A stretch of 64,000 bases of DNA. It comes from Trichomonas vaginalis G3. Lineage: Eukaryota; Parabasalia; Trichomonadida; Trichomonadidae. Below the pieces are notes generated by a model. That model was not told where the DNA came from. It did not search any database and worked only from the letters and a program-made list of their open reading frames with translations. This document shows positions 43,080 through 53,127 of the stretch, in pieces (position 1 is the stretch's first letter; every line of letters starts with the position of its first letter). A program made the position numbers and the translations under genes. Where the stretch lies: the NCBI RefSeq assembly GCF_026262505.1, contig NC_067205.1, positions 11,284,001 through 11,348,000 on the forward strand. The letters are read 5' to 3'.

Positions 43080-46000
43080 ATGGTATGTTATAAACTTGGT
43101 GGAAAGTATGAATGTTCTACGTTAAACCTCAATAATATTGGAACATTACTACATCAGCTCTTGAAGGAGAACTTTATATCAGAGATAGAAGCAAATGCTG
43201 CAGGTATTGTTGAAATGCACTATGACTTCTTCTTGACAAACATAAAGAATCTTACCGAAATAAAGATGTATGATTTAACAGAATATGAAGGCTTAACGAT
43301 GTCAGATGTAAAGAAAGGCAAACCAAAAAAGAGACCATATAGAGATGAAAGCACACTGACAAATGACCAGAAAGCCATTTTGGAAGCTCTTAAGCAAACA
43401 GGAAACCCAGCACTTATAGAAAGCTTTTGGAAAGATAATGGTGAAAAGAAGTTTTATAAGAAGAGAAGCGGTCAGTTCTGGAAGTATCTTTGCACATTAC
43501 CTATAAATCTTGAGCGCTACCAAATCTTCAATGAACTGAACAAAAGAACTGCAACACTTATGACAGAAGATAACTGCTTTCGTTTATGCTTGCATTCAGG
43601 CTGGAGTAGATGGAGAGACTATTGACCACATGAGAGAAGTCATTCGTGTTAGAGACTTTCCTCAAAGTAAAGTACAAGAAATTTCTGACGCAACAGGTAT
43701 AGCATTTAATGTTACCATTGGTTATTTCAATGACTCAAGACATAATGAAATAAAGAGATACATACCAAAAGAATGTGAAACTGTTAGAACTATTGACTTA
43801 CTTCTTGTTGAAGACCACTACATGCTAAATGAAAGATTACCAATGACAACATATTTCATTCGCAACTATATAGAAATTCTCAAAGCTTGTGGTGGAATGA
43901 ACATTGAGAAACAGATGAAGATTTATACAAAGAGAGAAGATAAATATGTAGTTCGTTATGATAGAACAACACCGTTATGGGATGTTATGAAAACATTGTG
44001 GGAGTGCAAATATTTCGAACCTATTTCTTATGGAGAACTTTTCACATATACGACTGACTTATATAAACAGAACGCTCCATTTAAAGATTTGACATATGCT
44101 CCAAAGTATTGTGTACAACTGAAGAAGAAAGCCGAGTCAAAAGAAGTAAATAAAAATAAGTGCAAGTTCATTCCTGAGCACGTTTTCTTTGCTGACTTTG
44201 AGTGTAGCACAGACGGCTTTCATAAAGCTTTTAACATCTGTTATGACAGTGAAGATGGTTCAGTGAGTGAAAGCATTTGGGGCAGAACTGTGCAACAGAA
44301 TTTTTGGAACGACTTCCTGACAAGAGTTAATATATTTCCATAACCTCAGTTATGATATAAACTTCATCTTAAGACACATGACAGAAGTGAAAGGAACTCC
44401 CATCATTAAAGGTTCACGAACAATGCAAATAACTGGCTTATATAAAGGAAGGGCAATTATTATAAAAGACTCTTACAGTGTTATAAATAAGAAGCTTAAA
44501 CTATTTCCTGCTATGTTTAACTTACAAACAGGACCGAAAGAAATATTTCCATACAACTACTACAGCAGTGTTTTGTTAGCAAATGACAACAGAACTGGTG
44601 TCATTTCTGAAGCATGTAAGTTTATCCGGGATGCAGATACATTCATGAAAAACATAGATTCCATCAAAGGTTGCAGAATAGATGAAAACCACTTCGACTT
44701 AGAAAAGTATAGCACATTTTATTGCAAACAAGATGTAAGAATTTTAAGAGAAGGTTTTGTTAAGTTCCGCAATGACATATTGAAAGAATTTGATTTAAAC
44801 GTTTATGACTACGTTAGTATTTGTTCTATTGCTAACAAATTGTTTGAGAACAGAGTGTACTTCCCGAATGGAAATTTATATGACCTCTCAAATAAACCAA
44901 GAGAATTTATTTCACGCTGTATTCAAGGTGGAAGATGTATGCTGGCAGATAACATTAAACAAAAGAGCGAAAAGAAACTCATTGCTGACTTCGACGCTGT
45001 TTCATTATATCCATCAGCTATAGCAAGACTTTATACTTTAGAAGGTATTCCAAAGGTTATGAAGAAAGAAATGTTAAGCACAGAGTATCTCATGAGACAT
45101 TTATTCGATGACGACCAAAAGGAACCCATTGGTGAAAAGTTTATGTCCGGCTTCTTTGTTCTCATTAAGATAACAGAGATTGGAATACATAGACACTTTC
45201 CTTTAATAGTTTGTGACCCTGAACTAAATCCAGAACTTAACGTTCCCAGAAGTTCAAACACTTGCTGTTTAATGTATGTTGACTATATAACATTACAAGA
45301 CCTCATAAAATATCAAGGTGTCAAATGTGAAGTGTTGCAAGGATACTATTACGATGGAAACAGAGATATTAGAATAAGAGATGAAGTAAAGAAGTTGTTT
45401 GAGTTAAGGTTAAAGTATAAGAAAGAAGGAAATCCTTTGCAAGAAAATATAAAGCTCATTCTGAACAGTATTTATGGCAAACTATTCTATCTCCTATTGA
45501 GTCAAAAATAACCATAGTAAATGACAAAGATGCTATAAGATATGCCATCAGAAACTACAACCATATAGTGAAGTTCGAAGGTTTGGATGGTTCAGATAAA
45601 ACTATTTTCAAGCTAACGAAAAGCATTTGCAGACACTTTAACTTCTGTCCACTTGGTGTTAACATTCTGTCTATGTCGAAGAGAATAATGTGTGAAGTAT
45701 TCTGTACTGCTGAGGACTTAGGAATGGACATCTTTTATAGCGATACGGACAGTATGCATCTCTACAATGAAGATATCCCTCGTTTAGCTGAAGAGTTTGA
45801 GAAACGTTATGGAAGAGTTCTCATTGGTAAAAACCTTGGTCAATTTCATAGCGACTTTGCAGAAATCACACCTGGAAAACAAAGTTTAGCATACAAGTCA
45901 ATATTTTGTGGAAAGAAGACTTACATAGACTTACTCACGAATGATTTAAATGAAGTTGCATTTCACTGCAGAATGAAAGGCGTGAAGCAAGATGTTATTG

Positions 46001-46248
46001 CTTTAACCGCTAATGAAATGTTTCCTGACTCTGTTCAGTGTTTCTATGATGAAGATAAAGGTTTAATGGTTCCGCAAGGAACATATGACAAAGACTCTGA
46101 GTTCAGTTTAATGAAACTTTACAAAGCACTTTATGACGGTCAAGAGATTGGATTTGACTTATGTAAGTCATGTCAACCTTGCTTTGAAGAGAAGTTTAAC
46201 TTTTCTATTCAGACTAAGACTTCATTCATAAGAAAGCTTAAGTTCTGA
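43080..46248 (+). pseudogene. Polinton protein-primed DNA polymerase B, broken
   Basis: Exonuclease motifs are visible (FADFECST; YCKQDVRIL), and so are polymerase motifs A (DAVSLYPS), B (LILNSIYGK) and C (YSDTDSMHL). Family members replicate the element from a terminal protein. Roughly three or four breaks. Confidence 0.92.
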
Positions 46249-46319
46249 GGTCATGAATGAGAAAAATAATGAGGTCATTTATTTTTGTCAGCAATGAGGT
46301 CATTCGTGATAAAAATAAG

Positions 46320-46346
46320 CCGCTAGCGGCAAGGGCGAAGCCCATG
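46320..46346 (+). repeat. double-hairpin mini-repeat after the polymerase gene
   Basis: Two adjacent stems, CCGC-TA-GCGG and GGGC-GAA-GCCC, followed by ATG. GC-rich in AT-rich DNA. Confidence 0.7.
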
Positions 46347-46353
46347 TGGTCAT

Positions 46354-47211
46354 TTACAATACTGCGATGGTAGAGTTTAAGAGTTGTGCTTCAATGTAGA
46401 GACAGTCCTTATGGTCTGGAGGTAAGAACACTGGGCAGTTATGGTCATGAGTGGAGAACATGTCTATCCAAAACGCACGATTGAAGCCAGTTAATTTATA
46501 GTATTTAGGATTTGGCAGTGGTGTAGTTCTTGTATGACCAATGAACTCATTTTCAACTCCCTTACTTAAGTTTGAATATAATATAGCTTGCTTTCTATCC
46601 CAAATGCCAGGTGTTACAATCTTTGAAAATTCATTTTTCCTCGGAAGCATTGCATCATAATTGAAAACATTTTTGAAATCATCACTTGGTTCAGAGATTT
46701 GAAATCTTATACGTAATGGATTTTCTTTCTCTTTAGCGACTTCATTGAATGGTGAGAATACAACAAACTGACAGTCATGAGTTCCATCTTCATTTTCATT
46801 AAATTCATAATGAAAGTCTATAAGTTGTGGCTGACTACCTTCTTCTTTCAGTTGTGCAAGAAACTCACGTAAAGGCTGTAAAGTTTGTACTTCAATGTTA
46901 AACTTTTTCTCGAACATCTCATTAAATGAAATCATACATTGTTGCAATGTTGTATCGTCTTTAAAGTATTTGTATATGTGAATGTTTTGGGCGCTTAAAG
47001 ACTGTTCGTCATTTTCTATCTCGACTTGAAGTATAAAGTCAACCTTTCTGAAAGCACGTGTTATATACATATTTGTTATGCCAATGTACTTCTCTTCATT
47101 TATGTTCACAATCCAGTCTGTTGGAAACTTAAACGTTACTCTGTTCCCCTTTATTTTGACGTCAGGGTTTTCACTACTGAACGCAACAGATAAAGGTATT
47201 TGTCTATACAT
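46354..47211 (-). CDS. Polinton virion-type protein, 285 aa, unknown
   Basis: Strand-rich with no membrane segment, in the structural gene cluster next to the capsid gene. The N-terminus (PLSVAFSSENPDVKIKGNRV) and the run of beta strands suggest a jelly-roll or fibre-base protein. Not assigned to a family. Confidence 0.7.
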   Translation of the reverse strand: MYRQIPLSVAFSSENPDVKIKGNRVTFKFPTDWIVNINEEKYIGITNMYITRAFRKVDFILQVEIENDEQSLSAQNIHIYKYFKDDTTLQQCMISFNEMFEKKFNIEVQTLQPLREFLAQLKEEGSQPQLIDFHYEFNENEDGTHDCQFVVFSPFNEVAKEKENPLRIRFQISEPSDDFKNVFNYDAMLPRKNEFSKIVTPGIWDRKQAILYSNLSKGVENEFIGHTRTTPLPNPKYYKLTGFNRAFWIDMFSTHDHNCPVFLPPDHKDCLYIEAQLLNSTIAVL

Positions 47212-47235
47212 TTAATTCGGATAAAAATAAACCGT

Positions 47236-47475
47236 TTACTCTTTCTTTGCTTTTGCTTCTTCTCTAGCTTTCTTCGCCAGCAAACGTGGGTTCTTTTGTC
47301 TTCCAGCAGCTAATGCAGCAAGTTGTTTTTCACTAAGTTTTCTCTTTGGTCTCTCTGGCTTTTGTTCTTGTTTTTGTTCCTTCAGTTCGGATAAAATTTG
47401 CTCACGAATTTCTTTCTTCAATGCTTCAACATCTATGACCCCTTGGGTCTTGTCCGTAGGGCTTGTCTGAGTCAT
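47236..47475 (-). CDS. small basic Polinton protein, 79 aa
   Basis: The ATG at 47475 is preferred to an upstream one. Helical and Lys/Glu-rich with a strongly basic C-terminal half (RPKRKLSEKQLAALAAGRQK), which suggests nucleic-acid binding or a core protein. Confidence 0.6.
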   Translation of the reverse strand: MTQTSPTDKTQGVIDVEALKKEIREQILSELKEQKQEQKPERPKRKLSEKQLAALAAGRQKNPRLLAKKAREEAKAKKE

Positions 47476-47520
47476 TTGACTGCAGATAAAAAACAAAATT
47501 AAAACTTTAACCGATGTAAA

Positions 47521-47955
47521 ATGAGCTTGTCAAAATCAGAGCGAGAGTCTATTATATTAAATGACGCAAGAGGAATACAACATCCTTTCTATTACGTAAG
47601 TCAGAGTAAAGATGGTAAAATATACGTAAGAAAAAGAAAGGTTCCATTAGCGAATGCAGAAAGCGACAACATTAAGGTGTATGGCAAGGGTGAAGTCCAC
47701 GAAGCCCATGTTAAGCCTTCTATTCAAACTGAAAAGTCAATAGAACCAGAAGAAAAAAGCCAGATGTACTTTCAATAACGAACCAAGAGCTTATTGCAAA
47801 GTTCGTGAATTTCATTGAAAAACAAACCGAGTCAAAGAACCCTGACCCACCAGTGAAAGAAGTTGAGACAAAAGAGAATGTACAGTTCATTGAAAATGTC
47901 AAGAAACAACTTCCACCACGAATGCCAAGAAGAAGAGTGAGAATAATGAAGTAAA
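47521..47955 (+). pseudogene. Polinton protein, unknown, broken
   Basis: The N-terminus (SKSERESIILNDARGIQHPF) is followed by acidic and Pro-rich segments and a basic end (PPRMPRRRVRIMK). About one break. A GGC-rich segment at 47683-47710 resembles a decayed double hairpin. Confidence 0.55.
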
Positions 47956-47981
47956 TAGATATTTTTATCTGAAGTAAATAC

Positions 47982-49556
47982 ATGCAGAACGAACAGCTAA
48001 ACGAATTTACTCCAGCAGAGCATATTCATCAGATTCGCTCATATTTCGATATCATAGACAATGCAGTTCAAATTGGTGACACTAATAGAAAATATTCTGA
48101 CGCAAAGATTCCATCACAACCTGGAACTGCTAAAGATAACACATGGGTAACATCCAATCTCTCACCTCCTGGTGAAAATATGTTGGACCTTTACAATACA
48201 TTCATTACGTATAAAATGGAAGGTCAATTTATTGTAGATAAAGAAATTGGTTCAGGTTCCAATAAAACAAACCCACCAGGATTTTGGATTGGTTTCGATG
48301 ACGCTTTCTATGCAGTTGCTGGATATCAAATCCTTGCAAATGGTCGTATCGTATATTCTCAAGACAACGCAAGAGAAGAAGCATATATAACTTCAAACTC
48401 ACAAACTACCGAACAAATAAAGAAAGTAGATGTTTTTTCAAAGACTCGACATGAAGATGTATGGAGTCATTCGGGAACATGCAGAACAGGACAAATTGTT
48501 AGTGGTCCAATTACAGCAGGAAAATCATTTGATTTTAAGCTTCGTTTAAGAATTCCTGTTAGAAGATTCCTTCCATTAGAAGCTATTCGATTTATTCCAG
48601 CTTTTGCAGGAAACATTCATCTTAAAGTAAAGTTCAGTAGCGACGCCTTACAATGCACATCTATATCTGTAAATGATATCATTGCTTTCAATCCAACTCT
48701 TAAAGTTGTATTTGCTTCAGATTCAAATCCACCGACAAATAAATTTGTTCCATGGAATGAACCATTCACTATGATAACGAAGGCAGTAGAAGCTAGTGGA
48801 ACAGTTACTATTACAACTGTAAACCAGCAACTATTTCGAACAAAGATGGATTTTAATGAATGTTTCATTCATCCAAAGTCATTCTCTTTAGACCCTAACA
48901 TTTATACAGAACTTGTAGAACATTATACAAACGAGGCTTTATGTTTTCCTGTTAAAGTTATGGATTGGATTCCTATGGACGGTTCATTCTCAAAGAATAC
49001 AGATAGTTCAAGTGCAACATTTACAGCAGCTTATACGCCTATTAATGTTAAAAGTATTTGGGCACTATTTAGAAAGAAAGACAACTATTATGTTAATTTT
49101 GAGAACCCTAAGTTTAAATATCTTCAGCTTTCCATGGGAGCTTATGGAAATATGCCTGCAGAACCCGAAAAATCATATGGACCTGTATTTTATGAAATGG
49201 TTGCGAACGCCTGCAATACAAACAATGATATGATAGGATTTAATGAAGATGTTATGAGGTCATTGGTGGATGATGGTAGTGTGGAACATAAATGGGATAG
49301 CTATGACAACACACATTTCTTATGTGGTTTTCCAACAGAAGTGGACTTTTGCTTCCAGCAAGGTCAAACATCTACTGCTCCAATAACATACAAATTGTCT
49401 GTTAAAGGACCTATTGAACTAGCAACTGAAAATGTACCAAAGCCACTTATTGGATTTATGAGGGATTGTTGCTTTGCCATTCAGGTGCGTGCTAATGGAA
49501 TCCCCATAATAAGATTAGATGACTATAACTTAGCCGCGGACGACAGTGAGGAATAA
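47982..49556 (+). CDS. Polinton major capsid protein, double jelly-roll type, 524 aa
   Basis: Length and strand-rich composition match Polinton capsid proteins. The N-terminal region (IRSYFDIIDNAVQIGDTN) and the late block GPIELATENVPKPLIGF are typical. It is whole and is followed by a small transmembrane protein gene. In the family this protein forms the hexon-like trimers of the virion. Confidence 0.85.
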   Translation: MQNEQLNEFTPAEHIHQIRSYFDIIDNAVQIGDTNRKYSDAKIPSQPGTAKDNTWVTSNLSPPGENMLDLYNTFITYKMEGQFIVDKEIGSGSNKTNPPGFWIGFDDAFYAVAGYQILANGRIVYSQDNAREEAYITSNSQTTEQIKKVDVFSKTRHEDVWSHSGTCRTGQIVSGPITAGKSFDFKLRLRIPVRRFLPLEAIRFIPAFAGNIHLKVKFSSDALQCTSISVNDIIAFNPTLKVVFASDSNPPTNKFVPWNEPFTMITKAVEASGTVTITTVNQQLFRTKMDFNECFIHPKSFSLDPNIYTELVEHYTNEALCFPVKVMDWIPMDGSFSKNTDSSSATFTAAYTPINVKSIWALFRKKDNYYVNFENPKFKYLQLSMGAYGNMPAEPEKSYGPVFYEMVANACNTNNDMIGFNEDVMRSLVDDGSVEHKWDSYDNTHFLCGFPTEVDFCFQQGQTSTAPITYKLSVKGPIELATENVPKPLIGFMRDCCFAIQVRANGIPIIRLDDYNLAADDSEE

Positions 49557-49586
49557 AGGATGAACGTTTATTTTTAAAGCTTATAA

Positions 49587-50045
49587 ATGAGTTCTTCATC
49601 AAGCTCTCGTGAACCTTCACCATCTATGAAACAAACTTTACCAAACGATTATGGAGCACCTATTGAATATTTCTTACGAGCTGCACAATGGCAAAGAGCA
49701 GTCTCACCAAGGTTAGGTGTTCCACCAGCTCCTGTCAAAAATAGCATTTGGTCAAGTCCTTATATAAGATATGGTCTCCCACTAGGTTTGCTAGCTACAG
49801 CAGGAGCAGTTATGATGTTGAAAAGAAATAAAGCAAATGTTGTAAATAATACTGAAGTAGCTGAAGTTAAACAAACTCCAACACCTTCGCCAAAACCAAC
49901 GCCTTCACAAGCAAAACCTTCAATGACTCCTGAACCTATGGAAGTACAAACTCCTGTTCAAAAGTCAACTCCTAAACCGACTCCAACATTTAAACCAGAA
50001 CCTACTCCTCAAATAAATCGTAAAACTCCTGCGTTTCCTTACTGA
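49587..50045 (+). CDS. Polinton single-pass membrane protein with Pro-rich tail, 152 aa
   Basis: One transmembrane segment (YGLPLGLLATAGAVMML, about residues 62-78) is followed by a long Pro/Thr/Lys tail. The start is 30 bases after the capsid stop. It is probably a minor virion or membrane-anchored protein; function inferred from layout only. Confidence 0.7.
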   Translation: MSSSSSSREPSPSMKQTLPNDYGAPIEYFLRAAQWQRAVSPRLGVPPAPVKNSIWSSPYIRYGLPLGLLATAGAVMMLKRNKANVVNNTEVAEVKQTPTPSPKPTPSQAKPSMTPEPMEVQTPVQKSTPKPTPTFKPEPTPQINRKTPAFPY

Positions 50046-50093
50046 AAAAATAACGTTATTTTTATTTAATATTAAAATTTTTATTTGATTGAA

Positions 50094-50330
50094 ATGACAA
50101 ATAAAGTCACTGAAGCAATGAAACAAAAGTTTTTGGTAGAATACATTAAATCAGGAACTATTCCAGAAGGTTTTTACATTCATACTATGAAGGATGGTAG
50201 AGTTCAGTTTAGAAAGATAAAGCAACCATTAGATAGAGAAGGTATATTAAGGAAGATTAAACTTCATGAGGACAACATTGCTGAACTTAAGAAGAAGTTA
50301 GAAGAGTTGGAGAAAGGAAGAGAGTTATAA
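50094..50330 (+). CDS. small Polinton protein, 78 aa
   Basis: The ATG at 50094 is used. The N-terminal half looks folded (YIKSGTIPEGFYIHTMKDGR); the C-terminal half is a coiled coil (IAELKKKLEELEKG). Its last bases fall inside the terminal repeat. Confidence 0.65.
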   Translation: MTNKVTEAMKQKFLVEYIKSGTIPEGFYIHTMKDGRVQFRKIKQPLDREGILRKIKLHEDNIAELKKKLEELEKGREL

Positions 50331-50942
50331 AGCAATGAATTCAACAGGGTAGAAAAGAGGTTAGAAATCGGGTTAGATCTAACCATCTACCCTAAATTTA
50401 TTTTTGGGCTATGTTTTCATACGTGTGAGGGTGGTGATATCATTAATTTTTAAGTTTATTTTTTATTTTACTGAAAATTTTTATTTGGATGTAAATGACA
50501 GAACAAAAGCAACTCATTCGAATTCCACAGTATAACAAACATACATTTAAACATTTATTCTTCCTTCCTGAGCATAACATGTTCTTTCAAATACATCCGA
50601 GACCAGTTGACTTTTCATTGACTGTGTATAAAGATAGAAATAGTTATATCATTAAACCATACGATGACGAAGGTAAGTTATGTAAATTGTACGTTAAGAA
50701 GTTAGAGAAAGTTTATGTCTTCAAGTATGACTACAATAGGGTTAACACTGATGATGAAGATATTGAGGAAAATTTATGAGAACATTAGTGAAGTCGTTAG
50801 TGAGAACGATAGTGAGAACGTTTATTTTTTACATTAGTGAGTTCGTTAGTGAAGTGGTTGGCGGCTTTGTAAAGTGTCAAATTCACAAGTATTGTGTAAG
50901 GTGGAACGCAGTGCCACCGTACCCATGACTTGTATACTAACT
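50314..50942 (-). repeat. right terminal inverted repeat of Polinton P2
   Basis: Mirror of 30427-31057. It ends ...CTTGTATACTAACT at 50942, followed by TTCAA. Confidence 0.93.
50495..50779 (+). CDS. Polinton end gene, right copy, 94 aa
   Basis: Whole copy of the gene present in both arms; nearly identical to 2221-2505. ATG-TAA lies just upstream of its start, in GGATGTAAATGACAG. Function unknown. Confidence 0.75.
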   Translation: MTEQKQLIRIPQYNKHTFKHLFFLPEHNMFFQIHPRPVDFSLTVYKDRNSYIIKPYDDEGKLCKLYVKKLEKVYVFKYDYNRVNTDDEDIEENL

Positions 50943-50947
50943 TTCAA

Positions 50948-51304
50948 GTCATGCTGGTCCTGCATGAAAAATGGTTTTCGAGGTGAGCGCACATCACTTC
51001 CTCTGATCATATCAGGTTTAGTCGGTTTGACAAATTATAACATTGATGGATCACCCCTGAATGATAATGAAGAGTTACTCTTTTTCGAAGATTTTACACC
51101 AACAAAGGTTCTTCCTTCAAGCGATACCGTCGCTGCTGTTGTTGCACCCTCCATGAAACCATCAAAGCGGAACATCATTGCTGTCGCTCATCAAGCTGTC
51201 GATATCATACAGTCATCACAAGAGGCGAACTACCTTTACCCAATTAAAGGTGGTATTGTTGGTCTTCATAATATGGGAAATACGTGTCATTTGAACGTAT
51301 GTTT
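50948..51304 (+). pseudogene. outer-transposon gene: transposase end joined to the USP cysteine box
   Basis: The frame continues that of 30426 across the Polinton. It gives the C-terminus of the DDE domain (GERTSLPLIISGLVGLTNYN, SPLNDNEE) and then, without a stop, a linker of about 55 residues and GLHNMGNTCHLN. GNTC is the catalytic cysteine box of USP (peptidase C19) enzymes, with the Cys as nucleophile. The frame is cut after the Asn by the hairpin element; past it the sequence resumes CLQVLFYI, as the family requires. Confidence 0.8.
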
Positions 51305-52403
51305 CTCGTAAACGAAAAAGAGGATTTGACTGCGTCAAATCCTCTCTCTCAAAAAGTGGACTTTACATGGCAAATTTCAAATGCATGTAAGGTCCACTTT
51401 GATCAGTTTCAGGATGGAATTGGAGGCCATGAGGTACTGACATTGCATCAGTATCTCATAGCCTCCAATCCCTTCAAAAAATGGGAGAAACTTTGGTCGA
51501 ATAATTTAACATTCGGCCAAAGTTTCTCCCATAATTAATGAGAATGAAAGGGTAAGAGGCATATAGGGTCACTATATACCTCTTACCCTTTCATTTTCAT
51601 TTGGAGGTCAACAAACCCGGAGTTAATTGCAAACAATTAACTCCAAATTTGTTTATGTTAAGGAAGGAATTGGAGGGTAAGAGGTACATAGTATGAATAT
51701 GTACCTCTTACCCTGCAATTCCTTCTAGAAAGTTCCAAAACTTTGGGTTAATTGCAAACTATTAACCCAAAGTTTTGGAACTTTCAAGTGGAGATGGAAG
51801 GCTTTGGGGTATACATTAATATAATATACCTCAAAGCCTTCCATCTCCACTACAAATGGGAGAAACTTTGTCCGAATAGTTTAACATTCGGACAAAGTTT
51901 CTCCCATCTTTCAATGTAATTGCTACCTGTGAGGTACTGACTTGAAGTCAGTGCTTCACAGGTAGCAATATCCAAAAATTTAAAAACATTTTATCAGTTC
52001 GTTAGAGAACTTGAGCCTCCTAGGTATTGAACCAGAATCAGTGCCTAGGGGACTCTAGTGATCTATATAAATCTGAGAAACTTTGAGGAAATTGTTCGAC
52101 ATTTCCTCAAAGTTTCTCAGCAATTTAGCGAGGAATGTTCGTTCTCGTGTAGATATTTATAATATATACATGATAACAAACATTCCCCGCTAAAAGATGT
52201 AAAATCTTATAAGAAATAATTGCAAAAGAATAACAAATTGCAACAAATTTTATATGAAACTGAACCTTATGAGGTAGTGATTCAAGATCACTGCCTCATA
52301 AGATTCAGTTTCAATCTCAAGTATCTCAAAAGTAAGGCTCTATTTTTTGCCATGTAAAGTGTCACTTTTTCTGTCAAACCGTTTTATCGTTTTCGTTTAC
52401 AAC
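51305..52403. mobile_element. hairpin-array element: fifteen consecutive palindromes, no gene
   Basis: A 6-bp target duplication ATGTTT flanks it (51299-51304 and 52404-52409), and the ends are inverted (CTCGTAAACGAAAA; GTTGTAAACGAAAA from the right). Hairpins lie at 51319-51345, 51353-51400, 51416-51472, 51482-51531, 51537-51601, 51610-51653, 51664-51724, 51728-51785, 51787-51851, 51856-51907, 51919-51969, 52013-52055, 52073-52120, 52127-52191 and 52256-52312. Stems are 12-30 bp with loops of 3-11 bases, almost without spacers. They form at least four sequence families, and paired substitutions keep the stems. It splits the USP domain at the active-site helix. A GTATGT...TTTACAG intron reading is possible but would delete conserved USP residues. 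Confidence 0.85.
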
Positions 52404-52409
52404 ATGTTT

Positions 52410-53127
52410 ACAGGTTCTGTTCTACATATCCGAAGTGAGAACAGAAGTTTTGAAGGTTGCTAATCAGTCCTCTCCCATCGTAACAGAGATGTCAAGTATC
52501 TTTACAAATTTGAATTCATTGAAGTCCAAAGGATTAGTCTTCGTTCCCAATGAACTTGCCACATTACTTGGTAACTCAACATATGAGGCACAAGATTTTG
52601 ATGACACGATGACAAGATTGATCACAGATCTCGCAGAGCAAATACCAGGAATCGGTCAACTCTTCCGAATCACTTACCGTGATAGTGCCAACGAACAAAC
52701 AAATTGCTACTCGATTCACACCAGAATTGGAGAACCAGATCTCGATCATGCCATTCAATATTATTTGTCAACTACAAGGAACACATCATGGCCACAATTC
52801 TTGACTTTCGACATTCAGAGAGAGTGGCAGAATGATTCGATTCATCAAGTCATCTTTGACTTCCCGAAAAAGTTGACACTCCCAACAGTCGAAAGGCAAA
52901 GATATCAATTGATTGCAATTGTTGCCTATTGTAATTTTCATTACGTGGTCTTTTTGCAAAAAAGTGCATATTGGATCATGATCAATGATGAAGTCGCATA
53001 CTCTATTCCATCAACAGATATCAATGCATTGAAGGGATGCTCAACTGCTGAGATGCCACCTTTATGGTACAAGACTCTCGAACACAAATGTCTCGCAAAG
53101 ATGCTCATTTATCGAATGGTTCAATGA
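52410..53127 (+). pseudogene. USP (peptidase C19) domain, main part, of the outer-transposon gene
   Basis: The frame, open from before 52410, begins CLQVLFYISEVRTEVL, the helix that follows the catalytic Cys in USPs. Near the end YQLIAIVAYCNFHYVVFLQ carries the catalytic His box, and YWIMINDEVAY the Asp/Asn box. With the cysteine box the domain would be about 265 aa, short for a USP but with all three boxes. It probably cleaves ubiquitin or a relative if expressed. The frame itself is clean. Confidence 0.82.

Larger units (their letters stand above)
30427..50942. mobile_element. Polinton (Maverick) P2, 20.5 kb, both ends present
   Basis: Terminal inverted repeats of about 630 bp (30427-31057 and 50314-50942) end in 5'-AG...CT-3', and the element is flanked by TTCAA on both sides (30422-30426 and 50943-50947). 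The gene set is typical: integrase, polymerase B, packaging ATPase, major capsid and penton-like proteins. It also has KilA-N proteins, a collagen-like protein and a tail-fibre-like adhesin. It is broken, with roughly a dozen breaks across the genes, but the arms are nearly identical and many genes are whole, so it is fairly young. No capsid maturation protease was recognised. Confidence 0.95.
17173..53127 (+). pseudogene. transposase-USP fusion gene of the outer transposon, split by three insertions
   Basis: The pieces are 17173-17183 (ATG and first codons), 29517-30426 (transposase), 50948-51304 (end of transposase and USP cysteine box) and 52410-53127 (rest of USP). Each junction is marked by a target duplication (GATGAACC, TTCAA, ATGTTT), and no stop lies between the transposase and USP parts on the third piece. 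Summed, the gene would encode about 665 aa. One frameshift lies in an eight-A run near 30104-30111. DDE_Tnp_4 transposases cut and paste their element; USPs remove ubiquitin. The fusion could protect the transposase from ubiquitin-dependent turnover, which is speculation. An ancient run-on of two genes is the alternative. Confidence 0.72.

Noticed and set aside
51305-52403. Hairpin array as a CRISPR array or integron attC cassette
   Set aside because: There is no constant direct repeat with unique spacers, no cas or integrase gene and no cassette ORFs, and the setting is eukaryotic.
51297-52413. Hairpin array as a spliceosomal intron (GTATGT at 51297, TTTACAG at 52407-52413)
   Set aside because: Splicing there would remove four residues of the helix next to the USP catalytic Cys. 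Treating it as an insertion with an ATGTTT duplication restores HLN-VCLQVLFY exactly. The usual trichomonad branch/acceptor (ACTAACACACAG) is absent. Not fully excluded.
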